A stretch of DNA of 64,000 nt from Onchocerca volvulus (taxonomy: Eukaryota > Nematoda > Chromadorea > Rhabditida > Onchocercidae): contig HG738138.1 in the NCBI GenBank assembly GCA_000499405.2, forward strand, positions 23,651,097 to 23,715,096, read 5' to 3'. The notes beneath the pieces are model-generated. The model saw only the letters and a program-made list of their open reading frames with translations. It did not search any database and had not been told where the DNA came from. Of the stretch, positions 40,834 to 52,461 are shown piece by piece. The first letter of the stretch is position 1. Each line of letters opens with the position of its first letter. The position numbers and the translations under genes were made by a program.

Positions 40834-43353
40834 TCAAAAACTTGAATGTGAAATAATTATCCAACTGACAACAAAATAGAACAAAAAAATAGGATAAAGT
40901 GCGAGCATTTTTCGTCTCGGAGGTTGTGAATCAGATATGAACACCATAGATGCTGAAAAAGAATCTTTCTAGAAACATAAATTTTTTCCAGTCTTTCCAT
41001 GCATTCTCGTTTTTCATTCGCTTGAAAAAAAGAAGGACTATTTTGAATTTTATAAATCCTATTTTTTTTTTAGAATATTAAGGCAAAAAATCGGCTGCAG
41101 TAAATTACCGTATATTGCCCATATGAAGCCAGCCGTGGTGACTAAAAGACGTAAAGCGAAAAGAAATACTGTCTGTTCGGGGTTTATTTCGATTAATTTG
41201 CATATTATGGCTGCTAAACCAGGAGGCAGCAGACAATAACCAAGCACACATAGAGACTGGAAAAATGATCTGAAAAGATCAACAATTAATCTCTGATAAG
41301 TATATGTCAACAAATTCAATAGCAAAAAAGATCGCATGGAATAATTTGCCTAAAATAAATTATAGAAATATTTTTTGTGCTTAAAACAATATGGGAATCT
41401 AATCCTGCCTAATCATGCCGCTCAGTCCTCGCCCACTGTGATGGGTTGACTTGATAAAAGCTAAAATTATTGTACAGTGCAGAGGGAATCGATATTCTAA
41501 AATAAAATGCCAAATCTTTACATATGCAAACATTGATAAAAACAAAAACTAATAACTAGTAAAATTTTAATTCTAGTTCCACCGCTATGATCTTTCCTAG
41601 GAAAAGACATTAATAACTTTTTCCTTTCATTCTAAAAGAATTGAAAACGACAATAAAAAATTACATGTTACCACCAAGTAGTTTTGTATTCAAAGTAACA
41701 ACACATGAGCCAAAGAAAGTCAACGTGAAAACTTCGGTGAAACGAGGACCTTTGCCACTTTTACCTCCTTGCAATATCCTTAAATATATTAAATCAGACA
41801 TGCTTAATGCAAAATTATGTTGAACGAGTAAAAATATTAATTTTTCAGTCCTTCTTTTTCTATTAAAAAAAAAAAAAAAAAAAATGAAAGAAGTCAGAAT
41901 GCGACAGACATCTTATGAAATTTAGATGGATTGAATGTCTGTTCCAGTCATTTAATGAAGCACATCTCCCAGAAATGATAAAAATAGTCATGCATTTAAA
42001 AAAAAGAAAAAAATTATTATGCCAGCGAGTGGAAAAATTCGAAAAAAATTTTTTTTGAATTAAAAAAAAAGCAAGCATCAATGATTATGACAGCGAAATA
42101 ACCTAGAACGAGACAAATTTTAAAAAATATAAGCCAGCATCAATGATTATGATAGCGAAATAACCTACAACGAGATAAAAACACATATAAAGAGCGGTCC
42201 CCAAAGGTCCCAATCGCGCAATAACTGTTGACTACTTTTCGGCGCTAAAACCTGTCCAAATTTTGCACCAATAGTATGTAAATCTCGTCTCTAAAAACTG
42301 ATAAATCTTCATTAATGGTTAATAACCACTTGATGAAGATTAGTAATAATTAAAGTAGTCATTATAGCAGCGAAATAACCTATAACATCTATAACTCCAA
42401 TACACTATATTTTTGACTGCAATACAAGGAATTTTTATTCTCATAACAGAGAGGAGAGTTAAAAAAAAGGAAAAAAACTATATAATTAAAATAAACGAAC
42501 TGATTCCTAAAAAGAAAATTTGGAACTTATAAACAAACTATTATTAATGACTAAACAATACCACATAAGAACTAACAATAGTATCCCAGATTGGTTCATC
42601 CAAAGTATCAAAATCGTTACTCAAATCAGGTTCAACGGCGGAACGTCGTGATTTTGAAAAAGTAGCTCCAGCAATTTCTCCACTCAAGTCAATATATTGT
42701 TGATCACGTCTTTCCTGCTCTTTCGCTGCGATTTCTTTTTCTAGCTAAATAATATATTTTATTCAAATATCCAGTGTATTTTGTTACAATCATTTATTTC
42801 TTAAAATGCAGATTAGACAGATTTGACAATTTTAGGTATACTATCTAAATTATATTTTGTGCACGGTTTTCCTCCTAATTAGGATTATACTAAATATTAA
42901 ACAGTGTAGTTAATTCAGCCAAGCTTTTCTAGGCCTCAGAAAACTAAAATCTGCAAACAAAACCACTCACCAATTCAATGTCTATTGCAGCACTTCCGAA
43001 ATTATGAGCCATTTGCGAATTCGTCTCAACTTCTGTACCAAATTCTCGAAAAAGATATCATTACAAACTAAACGTGAAATACTGAAATACCAAAGCCTTT
43101 CCTATTTTAAAGTAAAATCAAATTTTGCTAAATATAGTCAGCCATTACATGATACAACATGATTCCTGAACAAAGTCTATTATGTCGAGACAAACAAGAA
43201 AATTCCGACAAACTCACCAATTAAAGGAACAGATTGTATAGCTTGGGCAACTCTCAAATCGATTAAAGTATTTTCAGTAACTGGTATTGTTGTAGTTTCA
43301 GAATGATCGATTGGTACTGATGGCAAATGTAAAGATGGCACGATATTAGACAT
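40834..43353 (-). CDS. YIPF6: YIPF6-like Yip1-domain Golgi membrane protein
   Basis: Seven in-phase exons, 43218-43353, 42971-43032, 42577-42744, 42172-42290, 41665-41778, 41109-41269 and 40834-40952, give about 292 residues. The cytosolic N-terminal half is acidic and Ser/Thr-rich. It leads into the Yip family signature LDEPIWDTI-RRDLHTIG, then DWDLWGPLFICV, which starts the first membrane segment. The conserved core VVTLNTKLLGG and SFFQSLCVLGYCLLPPG follow, then further membrane segments and a last one after PPRRKMLALYP. Yip1-domain proteins are five-pass membrane proteins of the ER-Golgi system linked to Rab proteins and COPII/COPI traffic. The spacing and the LLGG-SFFQSLCVLGYC block are those of YIPF6 rather than YIPF1-5. 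The N-terminus is longer than in vertebrates (about 236 residues). An upstream out-of-frame ATG overlaps the start region. Confidence 0.88.
42071..42180. repeat. Direct repeat at the end of YIPF6-like exon 4
   Basis: A segment of roughly 45 bp occurs twice about 62 bp apart (near 42071-42115 and 42133-42178), with a third, shorter echo near 42359-42386. The second copy contains the exon 4 donor site and the first lies in the intron, so the donor neighbourhood has been duplicated. Confidence 0.65.
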
Positions 43354-44200
43354 ACATTTGGTTTCTTGACACTTTAAGTGTCTCCTAAAGTTTTGATGAG
43401 CTTTCAGTAGAAGAAAAATGATTCCCAAATAATTGTTCCTCTTGAAACTTGAAATTGACTAAATACCGGCCAAACATAATCGAAATTTCAATCAATACCA
43501 ATGATCATCACAATGTCATTAGATACTACATTGTTTTAGTTAGTGACTAGAACAATGTTCAGGAACTGTCTTGCTATTAATGTCGGTTCCGCCGGGAATT
43601 TATCAATTTCATAATCCCATCACCTTATTCTTTTAAAGTCAGACCTGTCTTTTTAATCCATCGCTCCGAAATACGAATTTTAAGAAAATTTCAAACAGTT
43701 GTTTATACGTCTGGATTATTAGTAATTTATTAATTTGCAAGGAAGAAAAATAAATAACTTAAAATTTAAGCAAAAAAAAAAAAAAGAGATAATCGTTCCA
43801 GTGCTTGACGATATTACTATCTCAACATATAATCGAAATCAGTTGTTACAGTAGATTTTTGACAAAAACAATTTCGAACTATTAGAAACACACAATATAT
43901 CCTGAGATATTTATTCAATTCAACACAAACAAATAAAGTACGCTGTACAATATCAATTATATTTAAATATCAATAACAATTATATTTAAATACAAAAATC
44001 TCAAAACTCACTTCAGTTTTTTTTTTTTTTTTTAGAATTGTAATCAAATAAAAAAATACTTGGAATGACTTTATAAACATCCTTAAGCTATTTTTCAAAA
44101 AAAAAATTTGTGGATTCTTAACACAATAAAGGATTTTAATAGTTTCTTAGTGAGGTGTAAAAAAAAGAATATTCTAGATAATTTCTTGCACTATTTCATT

Positions 44201-47200
44201 TTAGGGTCGTAACATTGGAGTTTGAACTTTCATAAATGCAGCAGAAGGTGAAAAATAAGTTGTAGAAGAGGAACCAATATGATCAGGCTTCACTGTTGGA
44301 TTTACAATCTCTAATCCCAAAACGGGAGTGAAAGTTACACTTGAAGCAGTGCCTGCTGTTCGTGAACGGACTGACGTTGCACCACCCATTGCTCGTTGTC
44401 GTTCCATTGTTTTTTGAAGCTTTTGTGACATTCTAAATATAAACAGTCATATATTTCAGAAATTGATGTGCGTGAAAATGGAATAGTGAATGAAATAAAA
44501 TACTAGAATTTTTAAATCATATGTGCAATTTATTGGTTCATTAAATACTTTATCGCATTTGTGGATCTAAGAAATGAAATCACATACTGGTAAGAAGGCA
44601 CACAGATTAATGGAATTCAAGAATGCAATATCACTGTACCTGGCTCTTGTTTTCGGATCGACTGTGGCATTTCTGATGCGGCTTCCGGAAGATGGACCAC
44701 TCAGTGCTTGCCCAAGCGAAAATCCCATATTTTCTTGAATAACATCTTCAGCTAACTCACCGAAATTCATGCGATTAGATTTTTTCCTTAATTCGGTCAT
44801 ACCCAATCGCTCCTTCATTTTTCTTACTCGACGACCTCCTCGTTTTTTACTAGCCTTCAAGAAAACTTTGCATAAAATTAAATTAATTAACTTAAAAAAA
44901 AGCAAAAAACTGAACAAATCGGTATTCGTTTCGCCGGAAAATGTCTTCTTAATGTTTTGCATCGTAACATACCTACATGTAAAAGATGAACGAGCATGTA
45001 TTTTCCAATAGACATTGCACAGTTTTACCAAGAGAACTTTGTAATGTTTTCATGCCCTCGTGAACTTGAAGTTTCCAAAAGTATTTGTGGTGTATTTTAA
45101 TACTATTAGCAATAAAGTGTCAAGTATAAAAAAGAAAATTAAAGTAAGGAATTAAATGAATTTCTAAAGTTAAGTAAGATTGTCAAGTTTTTTCATTAAA
45201 ATGCATGAACAGGCACGATATACAATATTAACCTTATCCAAAGGTTTCGGCAGAGGCTTTGCAGCCTTCACTGGCGGAGGCTCCAACATTTTCTCTATTT
45301 TCTGTTTTATTTGTTCAAATAAACTTTTTCCAATCGAACCATCTGATGACTCATGGATAAAATCAACACGACTAGCAAGTGTTGTTTTCGCTGCCAATAA
45401 CCGAGCAGCTTTCTGTCTGAAAATGTGTGACAGCATAAAAATGTGTCACGAATGGATATTTAAATGCACTATCTCACAGATGCACTTGATGATTTTTGAT
45501 GCAATTTTTTTTGCCTATTTTTAAATGAAGGAATCAAATAAACAAAACTTATAACTGGAAACAGTCATACCTCAAGTCTGGTGGAATTCCTTGTACAATA
45601 GGATGAAAGAAAAGAAAACCAGCATGCGGTAACACAGCCGTTGAACTAAAACCACTCAGAGTTTTCTTCTGTGCACCGAGAATCAATACATTGCAAGCAG
45701 GAAGGCGAGCTAGTGGAGCTAGACCTAAAAAGGATTACATGTAAAAGAAGAGAATAAAAAAATAGAGGTCAGGAGTAATGATTTGTTTGCTTTATGAATT
45801 GTCTTTCGTTAATTTTATAAATAATTGCAACTGTTTCTATATATTCTACTATCCTTAATTCTTTGCCTTTCATTAGTTTGAAACGTATTTTGCGAAGTAA
45901 TATTGCAATGTAAAAATCAATCCTAAACTAATTATTTTTGATCAAATGTAATTGAAATTTGTTAATTAAAGGCATTTATTGAGGAATAAAAAATAATTTC
46001 TAATCACCTCCTGCTTTAGCAACGATCATTGCTGCTGTACCAGCTCCTAAGATTTCGCACAGATTCGGTGCAATTAGCGCCATCCTCGATTCAACCAACT
46101 GATACATATTAAGTCGATCGGTATGCAATTGTTCAGCCATATCGCAAGCTTCTTGTACTGCTAACAATTCATCTGGTTCCAACGCTTTTCCTTGTGTAGT
46201 TGATGCAGTCACACTGACTACAATACATGTAGCGGGTGCCAAAATTTCACTGAAATTCACCTTCGCTAGATCAATGTCGAAATTTCTTAGTTCTAAGAAT
46301 ATTAGTTAGAAAAAAAAAAAGAACTCAAAAACTTAAGAATTTTATAACTACTTATGAAAAGCTACTTTTGTCAGAAAAATAACGGACCTCAAAATCTGTT
46401 TATTCTGTCCTTTGGTCGAAATATCATTTCCAAGAAGTTTTACAGTTGCCAAATATTCTAAAGCATTTGGCACCAGAGACTCTAACTCAGGAAAACGTTT
46501 TTCATATTTATCACGTACAAATTTGTGAATAACGTTCAATTCCTGATCCACTTCAGCTGCAAGCTGAAAAAATGATCGATCGAAAGTTGAAATTTTTTTT
46601 CATTTGCAAAATTCATAAACAAAAACACTACAGACATGGAAAGTAGAAGCTGGAAATATAAATCTATGGTCATTATACACACATAATTCAGAGAATTCAT
46701 ATAGTTCCAGATATCATACACACATTATTAATGAAAAAAAAAAGAACTTTTTTTTTTTATAAATGATACTAGGAAACCAGAAAAAATACATCGCTAATTG
46801 CATTATGCAAAGAGTGAAGAAAGAACGAAAGAAAAAAAAGAAAACGAAGAACAAAAGAACTTGGAATCTAATAAAAGAAATAATTAAAAATGATTTGCTG
46901 CTTACCCCAGAAAGTTCCACAATCAATTTATACTGCGGATCCGCTTCCAATGGCTTTGTAACTGGCGGTATTTCTTTCAAATTTAGTTGCTCTTGCATCT
47001 TGTTGATGAGATCCTTATAACTACAAATAATCAAGAAGGTACAAAATAGAAATAGAGCCTTCTAAATAGCTAACATTTTTTTCTGTCGAATATGCAATAA
47101 GTCACAAACCGAAAGTGAAATCAAAATTAGAAACTTCGCAATCTCCATTCACTTTAAATTAAATGTTTAAATATGAAGTTTTAAGCAATTTACTCGCATA

Positions 47201-47365
47201 CTTCTGATTCGCCAATAATTTTGCCACAGATCCAACACGATCGTAGGAACTCATAGATGGTAATTGTTCATCCACTTCTTCCAAGCCTTCCCCTCCATCT
47301 TGTTCCGCTTCCTCCACCAATTCTTCATCCTCTAAATCTGCCAACAGTTCATCAGCAAGTGACAT
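44201..47365 (-). CDS. PRPF31: U4/U6 snRNP protein PRPF31 (Prp31, 61K)
   Basis: Eight exons in phase, 47202-47365, 46906-47020, 46388-46563, 46008-46285, 45571-45724, 45233-45416, 44640-44854 and 44201-44432, encode about 505 residues; human PRPF31 has 499. The start MSLADELLADLE is the family's N-terminus. It is followed by an acidic stretch, the coiled-coil tip region with IHKFVRDKYEKRFPELESL, and the Nop domain (VVSVTASTTQG, ESRMALIAPNL, LGAQKKTLSGFS). Then come RKAARLLAAKTTLASRVD and the basic KKRGGRRVRKMKERLG motif. The C-terminal GTASSVTFTPVLGLEIVNP ends the conserved part. The protein binds 15.5K and the U4 snRNA 5' stem-loop and is needed for U4/U6.U5 tri-snRNP formation in the nucleus. 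All conserved blocks are present and nothing is broken. Confidence 0.97.
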
Positions 47366-47372
47366 TCTGGCG
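47366..47372 (-). promoter_or_regulatory. Acceptor-type CCAG one base before the PRPF31 ATG
   Basis: On the minus strand the sequence reads CGCCAG, then A, then the ATG. An acceptor so close to the start is typical of nematode splice-leader trans-splicing, but a cis-spliced 5' leader intron would look the same. Confidence 0.4.
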
Positions 47373-48930
47373 AGGAATCAGTCGCAGTAATATCAATAGA
47401 AAAGAAACGAGAATTACCTGTAAAAATTCATAGAATTAGGTAAGCTCTAATCTAAATTCAATTTTTACCTTCAATATTTGTGTAGAAAGTTATATTTCTA
47501 ATTTTCGTGCAAGAGAAATAAGAGAATAGTTGCATGTTTGATTTTCTTTCACATTTTCAAATAAATAAGCAAATGTTCCAGAAGAATGAAGAACTTCTGC
47601 ACCATAGCCAAAGTTATAGCGTACGATGAATTCGCAAAAATAAAGATACAATTTAAATTTGACTATTCGCTCTAAAATTTCCCGCTTTCATTTATTTTTT
47701 CATTTTAGAACTGACTTTTTACAAGTCATTTTAATTTTTCGAAAAGTTTATATAATTTCCATCAACATTTCTGAAATATCTCCAAAATTATAGAACTAAT
47801 CCCATCTCTTCGCAACGTCAAAAGCAAAAAGTTGAATACCGTAAAAAAATATATATATACCAAGAAAAACACTCCGCAAAACCCAAGAAATTCAATTATG
47901 CATCATATCACAAACTCTCAAACCTGTTGGCTGAGATACAATTTGCTAAAATCATCCAATTCTGGATTTTCCAATCGAATTTTTAAATCTCCATAATTTT
48001 TCGTTTCCACTTTGATAGAGATTATCGGTACACTATAACGTGATGGATAAATTGATCGAGATGGAAAATTTTATTCCAATTCAGTTTTATAATTATTTTT
48101 TATGGATACTTATGGAATCTTCATTTTTTTTAATTTCTTATTGCAAAATGCATGAGTATTGCATAAATTGATTTGGAATTCCTTGTCATAATGCTATTTT
48201 TTTTTTCAATCGACCAATTGGAACTAAAACTTTAAAGTATGCTATCAAAGCGGATAGGTGAAATTATTGTCATCTTACATATCATTTATCACTTATTCTT
48301 GTTCAAATTTACTTTAATATATTTTTGGAAAAGATGGTAGTGTTTAGAAAAATACATGTAATATTTGTTCGTTTATAAGCAAAAAAAAACAAGCTAAAAC
48401 AAAATTGCAATATATTGTGAGATATATTCCGGATATTTCTGATTAGAAAATATTGTAATTTATCTTTTAATCTATTCAAAAATTAACTATTTCTTTACCG
48501 TATATGTCACAATTACTATTTCTTTGCCATAAATATCGCATTTCTGAAATAAAACATTAAAGTTAAGAGATCATTTTTTATATCAACTAAAATGCAAAAA
48601 CAATTAGAAACGAAAAAGTATTTCGATTTTGGCATAATTAATAAAAATTCCATCATTAATTCTGAACTTCTACAAAAAATGATCATCAAAATAAAAGGAT
48701 TATTTCCAAAGTAACACAGTAAAAAAAAAAAGAAAGAATCAGATAACTTTTAAAGATCGAATTTAGTCATGCAAAACGAAATAGATGCTATCATTTGCCA
48801 AGCCAAATGCAAAATGCAAGGATTAAAGAATACTTCATTAAGCATAATCAAAACATAAACCGAATAAAATGATAAACATGACAATAAAGGAGAAAAGATA
48901 GCAAAATATACAAAAAAGAATTGATCTAAA

Positions 48931-49341
48931 AATCTATATAAATAAAAATGTAAAAGTAAATGTTCGTTGTTACTCCTCATATAACTTTCCAAGTTCTTCA
49001 CCGATTGCTTTCAAATTTTGATACAATGTTGCATTCGAATAGCTGCTTATGTTTATATAGATATATCTAATTTTTTTGACCTTTGACATCTGTGACAGGT
49101 AAAAATAAATGAGTGGACTGACAAAAATGTAAATGTGCGTCGTAATTCCTCACATAACTTCGTAAGTTCTTCACCTATTGCTTTGAAATTTTGAATTAAT
49201 ATCGCATTCGAATAGGAGTGTGTTTTTATATAGATATACTACTTTTTGTGAAAGTAAGTGAGCGGACTGAATTTATTGATTACATCTACTTCCTGTATTC
49301 ACCGCCGCCGACCACGCGAAAACGTGGCTATGTTAAGCTAG
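48931..49341 (+). mobile_element. Helitron-like 3' end with internal tandem duplication
   Basis: The right end has the features of a Helitron terminus: a short hairpin (CCACG, loop CGAAAA, CGTGG at 49312-49327), about ten bases, then CTAG at 49338-49341. The preceding sequence consists of two diverged copies of about 150-180 bp (from about 48945 and from about 49123). Both contain AAGTTCTTCACC(G/T)ATTGCTTT and a CATTCGAATAG phrase followed by a TTTATATAGATATA stretch. This fits my memory of Helitron 3' flanks in animals. The base after CTAG is A rather than the expected T, and no Rep/helicase coding remains, so it is a non-autonomous or truncated copy. Confidence 0.5.
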
Positions 49342-51002
49342 ATTTATGACTACGTTAAATCCTGAATTATAACATCAAATCAATAATTATATCAAATACC
49401 AAATGTTTACTTGAAAAACGCATATTGTAAAAGCAAAAGTAAGCAAAAACAATAAGTCAAGTAGATTGCGTTTATCGTTCAAATAAGTAGCAGAAAAAGG
49501 ATAAAATAAATGGAATTAAGGACAATACCATGTAAAGATAAAGTTAAAAAGGCATTATTGCTAAATCAAAAACGTTCAAAAATTCTAATAAATTAGAGTA
49601 TACAAAAAAATCAAAAAATTGTAAAGCAGTGAGAAAAATTCAGAGAAATTTTAAAAAGATTAAAACAAAAACTCAGCAAGTTGGAAAACTCAAAAATTTT
49701 CAAAAATTGAGGAAAAGTCCGACTTTCGAAAGATTCGAAAAAGAAAGGAAAATTCGAAAAGAAGGAATCAAAATTAACTTTTAAATAAAGGAAAAAAAAA
49801 ATGTTAACTCTTCAAATATCTTCAGCAATGATCAAATAATGGCGCAATTTCCAATGTTCTTTTAAAATTTCAGAAATTACATTTTTATCTAGATATTAGT
49901 TTAAGATTGTTTGAAAAAGCTCAATTCGAAAAGCAATACAATCGGAATATCAATTTCTCAAAAGAAAAAAAGAAATACAATTAATCGAATCCTAAAGAAA
50001 ATATAACACAACAATTAACAAATTTTGAAAACTAGAAAAATAAAAAAATTAAATATATCACAAGCAAAATGAATGCTAATTTACAATGAAAAATTTAGCA
50101 AAATTAGACAGTGATAAAGGATCAGTCATTTTTGATAAAAGAAAGATGAATATTGCAGTATTATCAAATGAAAAATAAATTAAGAAACGAAAATCCCAAT
50201 TATAAAAAGCAAGCTATCTGGGCAAAACAACAATTAAAGAACATTCAACTTCAATTTATTAACAAAAGTGATTGCTTTATGCATGATGTTAAATTGGAAA
50301 AGACAAGAAGTTGAATTCTAAGCAAACTGAGAATTTTATTTTGTGTTTTGGTGAAGTATTTTTAAACGAACCAAAAATTTTGTCTTCAAATTTTTAACTA
50401 CATAACAAAAACTGATACCATGTAAAACAACTCAAAATCCTTAAATTCTTTAGCTTTTTATTTTTTTTTTTTCAAGTTCAGAAGTTTACTGCTCTCATAT
50501 TTAAGATTAATTCAAAGAAATAAATTTTCTTCTCTTCTTATTCGACTTTCTTTTTCTTTTTTGCTTTTATGTTTTTTTTTTTGATTTTTAAAAACTTTTC
50601 TTACTCATTTTCTTTCAAAACAAATAAACTTTTATTGATCGATTCATTGTCAATTTAACAGGCAATAAAGAACAAAATAAGTTGGTATTTGAAGAATACT
50701 CTACTGTTATTAAATTTGCAATTAGTTTGAAAAATAAATTCATTGATTAGAAAAGCTATGAAACCAACTTGACAAATGTCTTATTTCTTGCGACCATTCG
50801 AAATTCCCTTTCTACTTTCATATTTTAATTTAAAGAATTACTAATTCTTTAATTGGAATGAAAAAATGCTGCGAATTTTTTTCACTTCTTACAAAATCTG
50901 AAAACGTAACGTTCGCAGTGCTTTGTGGATAAACTATCTGCAATACAAAAACTAAGATTTGATTATTCTTGAAAATATGCCTAAATTTAAAATAATTTAT
51001 CC

Positions 51003-51062
51003 AATTTGGATAGTTTCGTATCTATTTTTTTAGGTAAAAATAGATACGAAACTATCCAAATT
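51003..51062. repeat. Perfect 27-bp stem hairpin with 6-base loop
   Basis: Positions 51003-51029 and 51036-51062 are exact reverse complements, separated by six bases. The stem length and tiny loop are unlike a microRNA precursor, which is normally longer and imperfect. A small foldback or inverted duplication is more likely. Confidence 0.9.
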
Positions 51063-52184
51063 AATGAAATTCAGTCTTGATTCTATTACTTTAAAATGGA
51101 TTTGCGAAGTCTGAACGAATTCGTCAAATTATTTCTTTTGGTTTGCCTAGCACTACTAATTCTCTAGATACCTCAGGTCTTCTTCTTCATCTTCAGGCAA
51201 AGGAGCTCACTCTGATTCGTCAAACATCGTTTCTTAAGTTGCTGCTCTCCAATTATTTTCTTTTTCTCACCTTTCCCTCCAATCTCCTCTCCATCTCTCT
51301 CAATTGAATCGATAACGCATTTTCATTCTAACAAACAATTACGGTAATTGTAAATAATTGTTCGTTAGAATTACGATTACTGTATTATTCTTTCCAATAC
51401 TTAGTAAAATTTCACAATTTCGCTATTTTGATATTCTTAACTTAAGACTTAAAACATTTTCTAGCACCATTTTAATGTATTTTTTCTGCTGCAATTCAAC
51501 AACAATACGCATATTGTTTATGAAATTAATTTATGTGGAAAAAAAGATGAATGATCCTCGCCACTTTTCCTTTTTTTTTATGCTGAAATAAAATCAAAAT
51601 CATATTTTATTTGGGATTCATTATGTAGTTGTCGAATCAGCAATTGAAATGCTTTCTTCAGCGCATAATAAGAGCATATGAAGATGTGAAATGAAACATA
51701 ATTAATGAAGCAATGGTTTTTAACTGATTAAACATTCAAAAAATTAATGCATTCATATTCTCATTAGTTAATGCTGATTGAAATCTGATTTTTTTTTTGA
51801 TTTATTTGATCTCATTTCAAGTTCTGTAATCAATAAAATTGGTGTTCATGTCTACATAAAGAATCTGCAACCGTCAGTATATTATCCTTTTCAGAATTCA
51901 CTCTACTACAAATGTGAAATAGGCTTCATATTGATCAGTTACAGATTTCACTGCAGATCATAAAAATAATTTTTTCCATCTTACATTAGGAGTTGGGAAT
52001 ATTTCAATTTCTCAAAATATTTTACACAACTATTCATCCATGAGAGAAAACTAAGATTTTGTAAATATATGAAGAAGAATTGAAAATGAGTCTTATTCTA
52101 AAAGAGGATTTTTACTGGGGAATAATTATTTATCCAATTCGCATAATGATACAGAATGCTGATATAGCAATTGCAAACTGGAAT

Positions 52185-52461
52185 AAAACGATCTATTGCT
52201 TGCGCTTTCTTGTTCGCAGAGTTGTAAGGTCAAGTTGATGACGAGGGTCAAGTTGAGATGTCAAGAGCAGACTAAGTTCTCTTGGACTACAATCTCGGAA
52301 ACAGTTCGAAAATTTCATGAATTCGCAGAGCAGGAGCGAAATCTAGAGCGAGATTTTGAAAATAGTGATTAGCTCATGCTTTACTTCTTCGAGAAGAAAA
52401 TGAAGCATGAGATGTCGACAATGAGCGAATAGATAGAGAGAATTCGCAAAATCGCACTGTA
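52185..52461 (+). pseudogene. Decayed coding relic of unknown origin
   Basis: An island with clearly more G and C than its surroundings contains a plus-strand frame from about 52185 to a TAG near 52370. It encodes a charged segment such as FHEFAEQERNLERDF. After a frame change, another charged stretch follows with an internal stop (FEKKMKHEMSTMSE and beyond). A ten-base phrase GTCAAGTTGA is repeated at 52230 and 52248. It looks like the remains of a gene or retroelement gag-like protein, but I cannot name the family. Confidence 0.33.

Noticed and set aside
48750..49001. 83-codon minus-strand hydrophobic ORF
   Set aside because: It overlaps the Helitron-like tail, with phenylalanine/leucine-rich low-complexity composition and no homology.
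51003..51062. microRNA precursor
   Set aside because: The perfect 27-bp stem with a six-base loop is too short and too perfect for a typical pre-miRNA.
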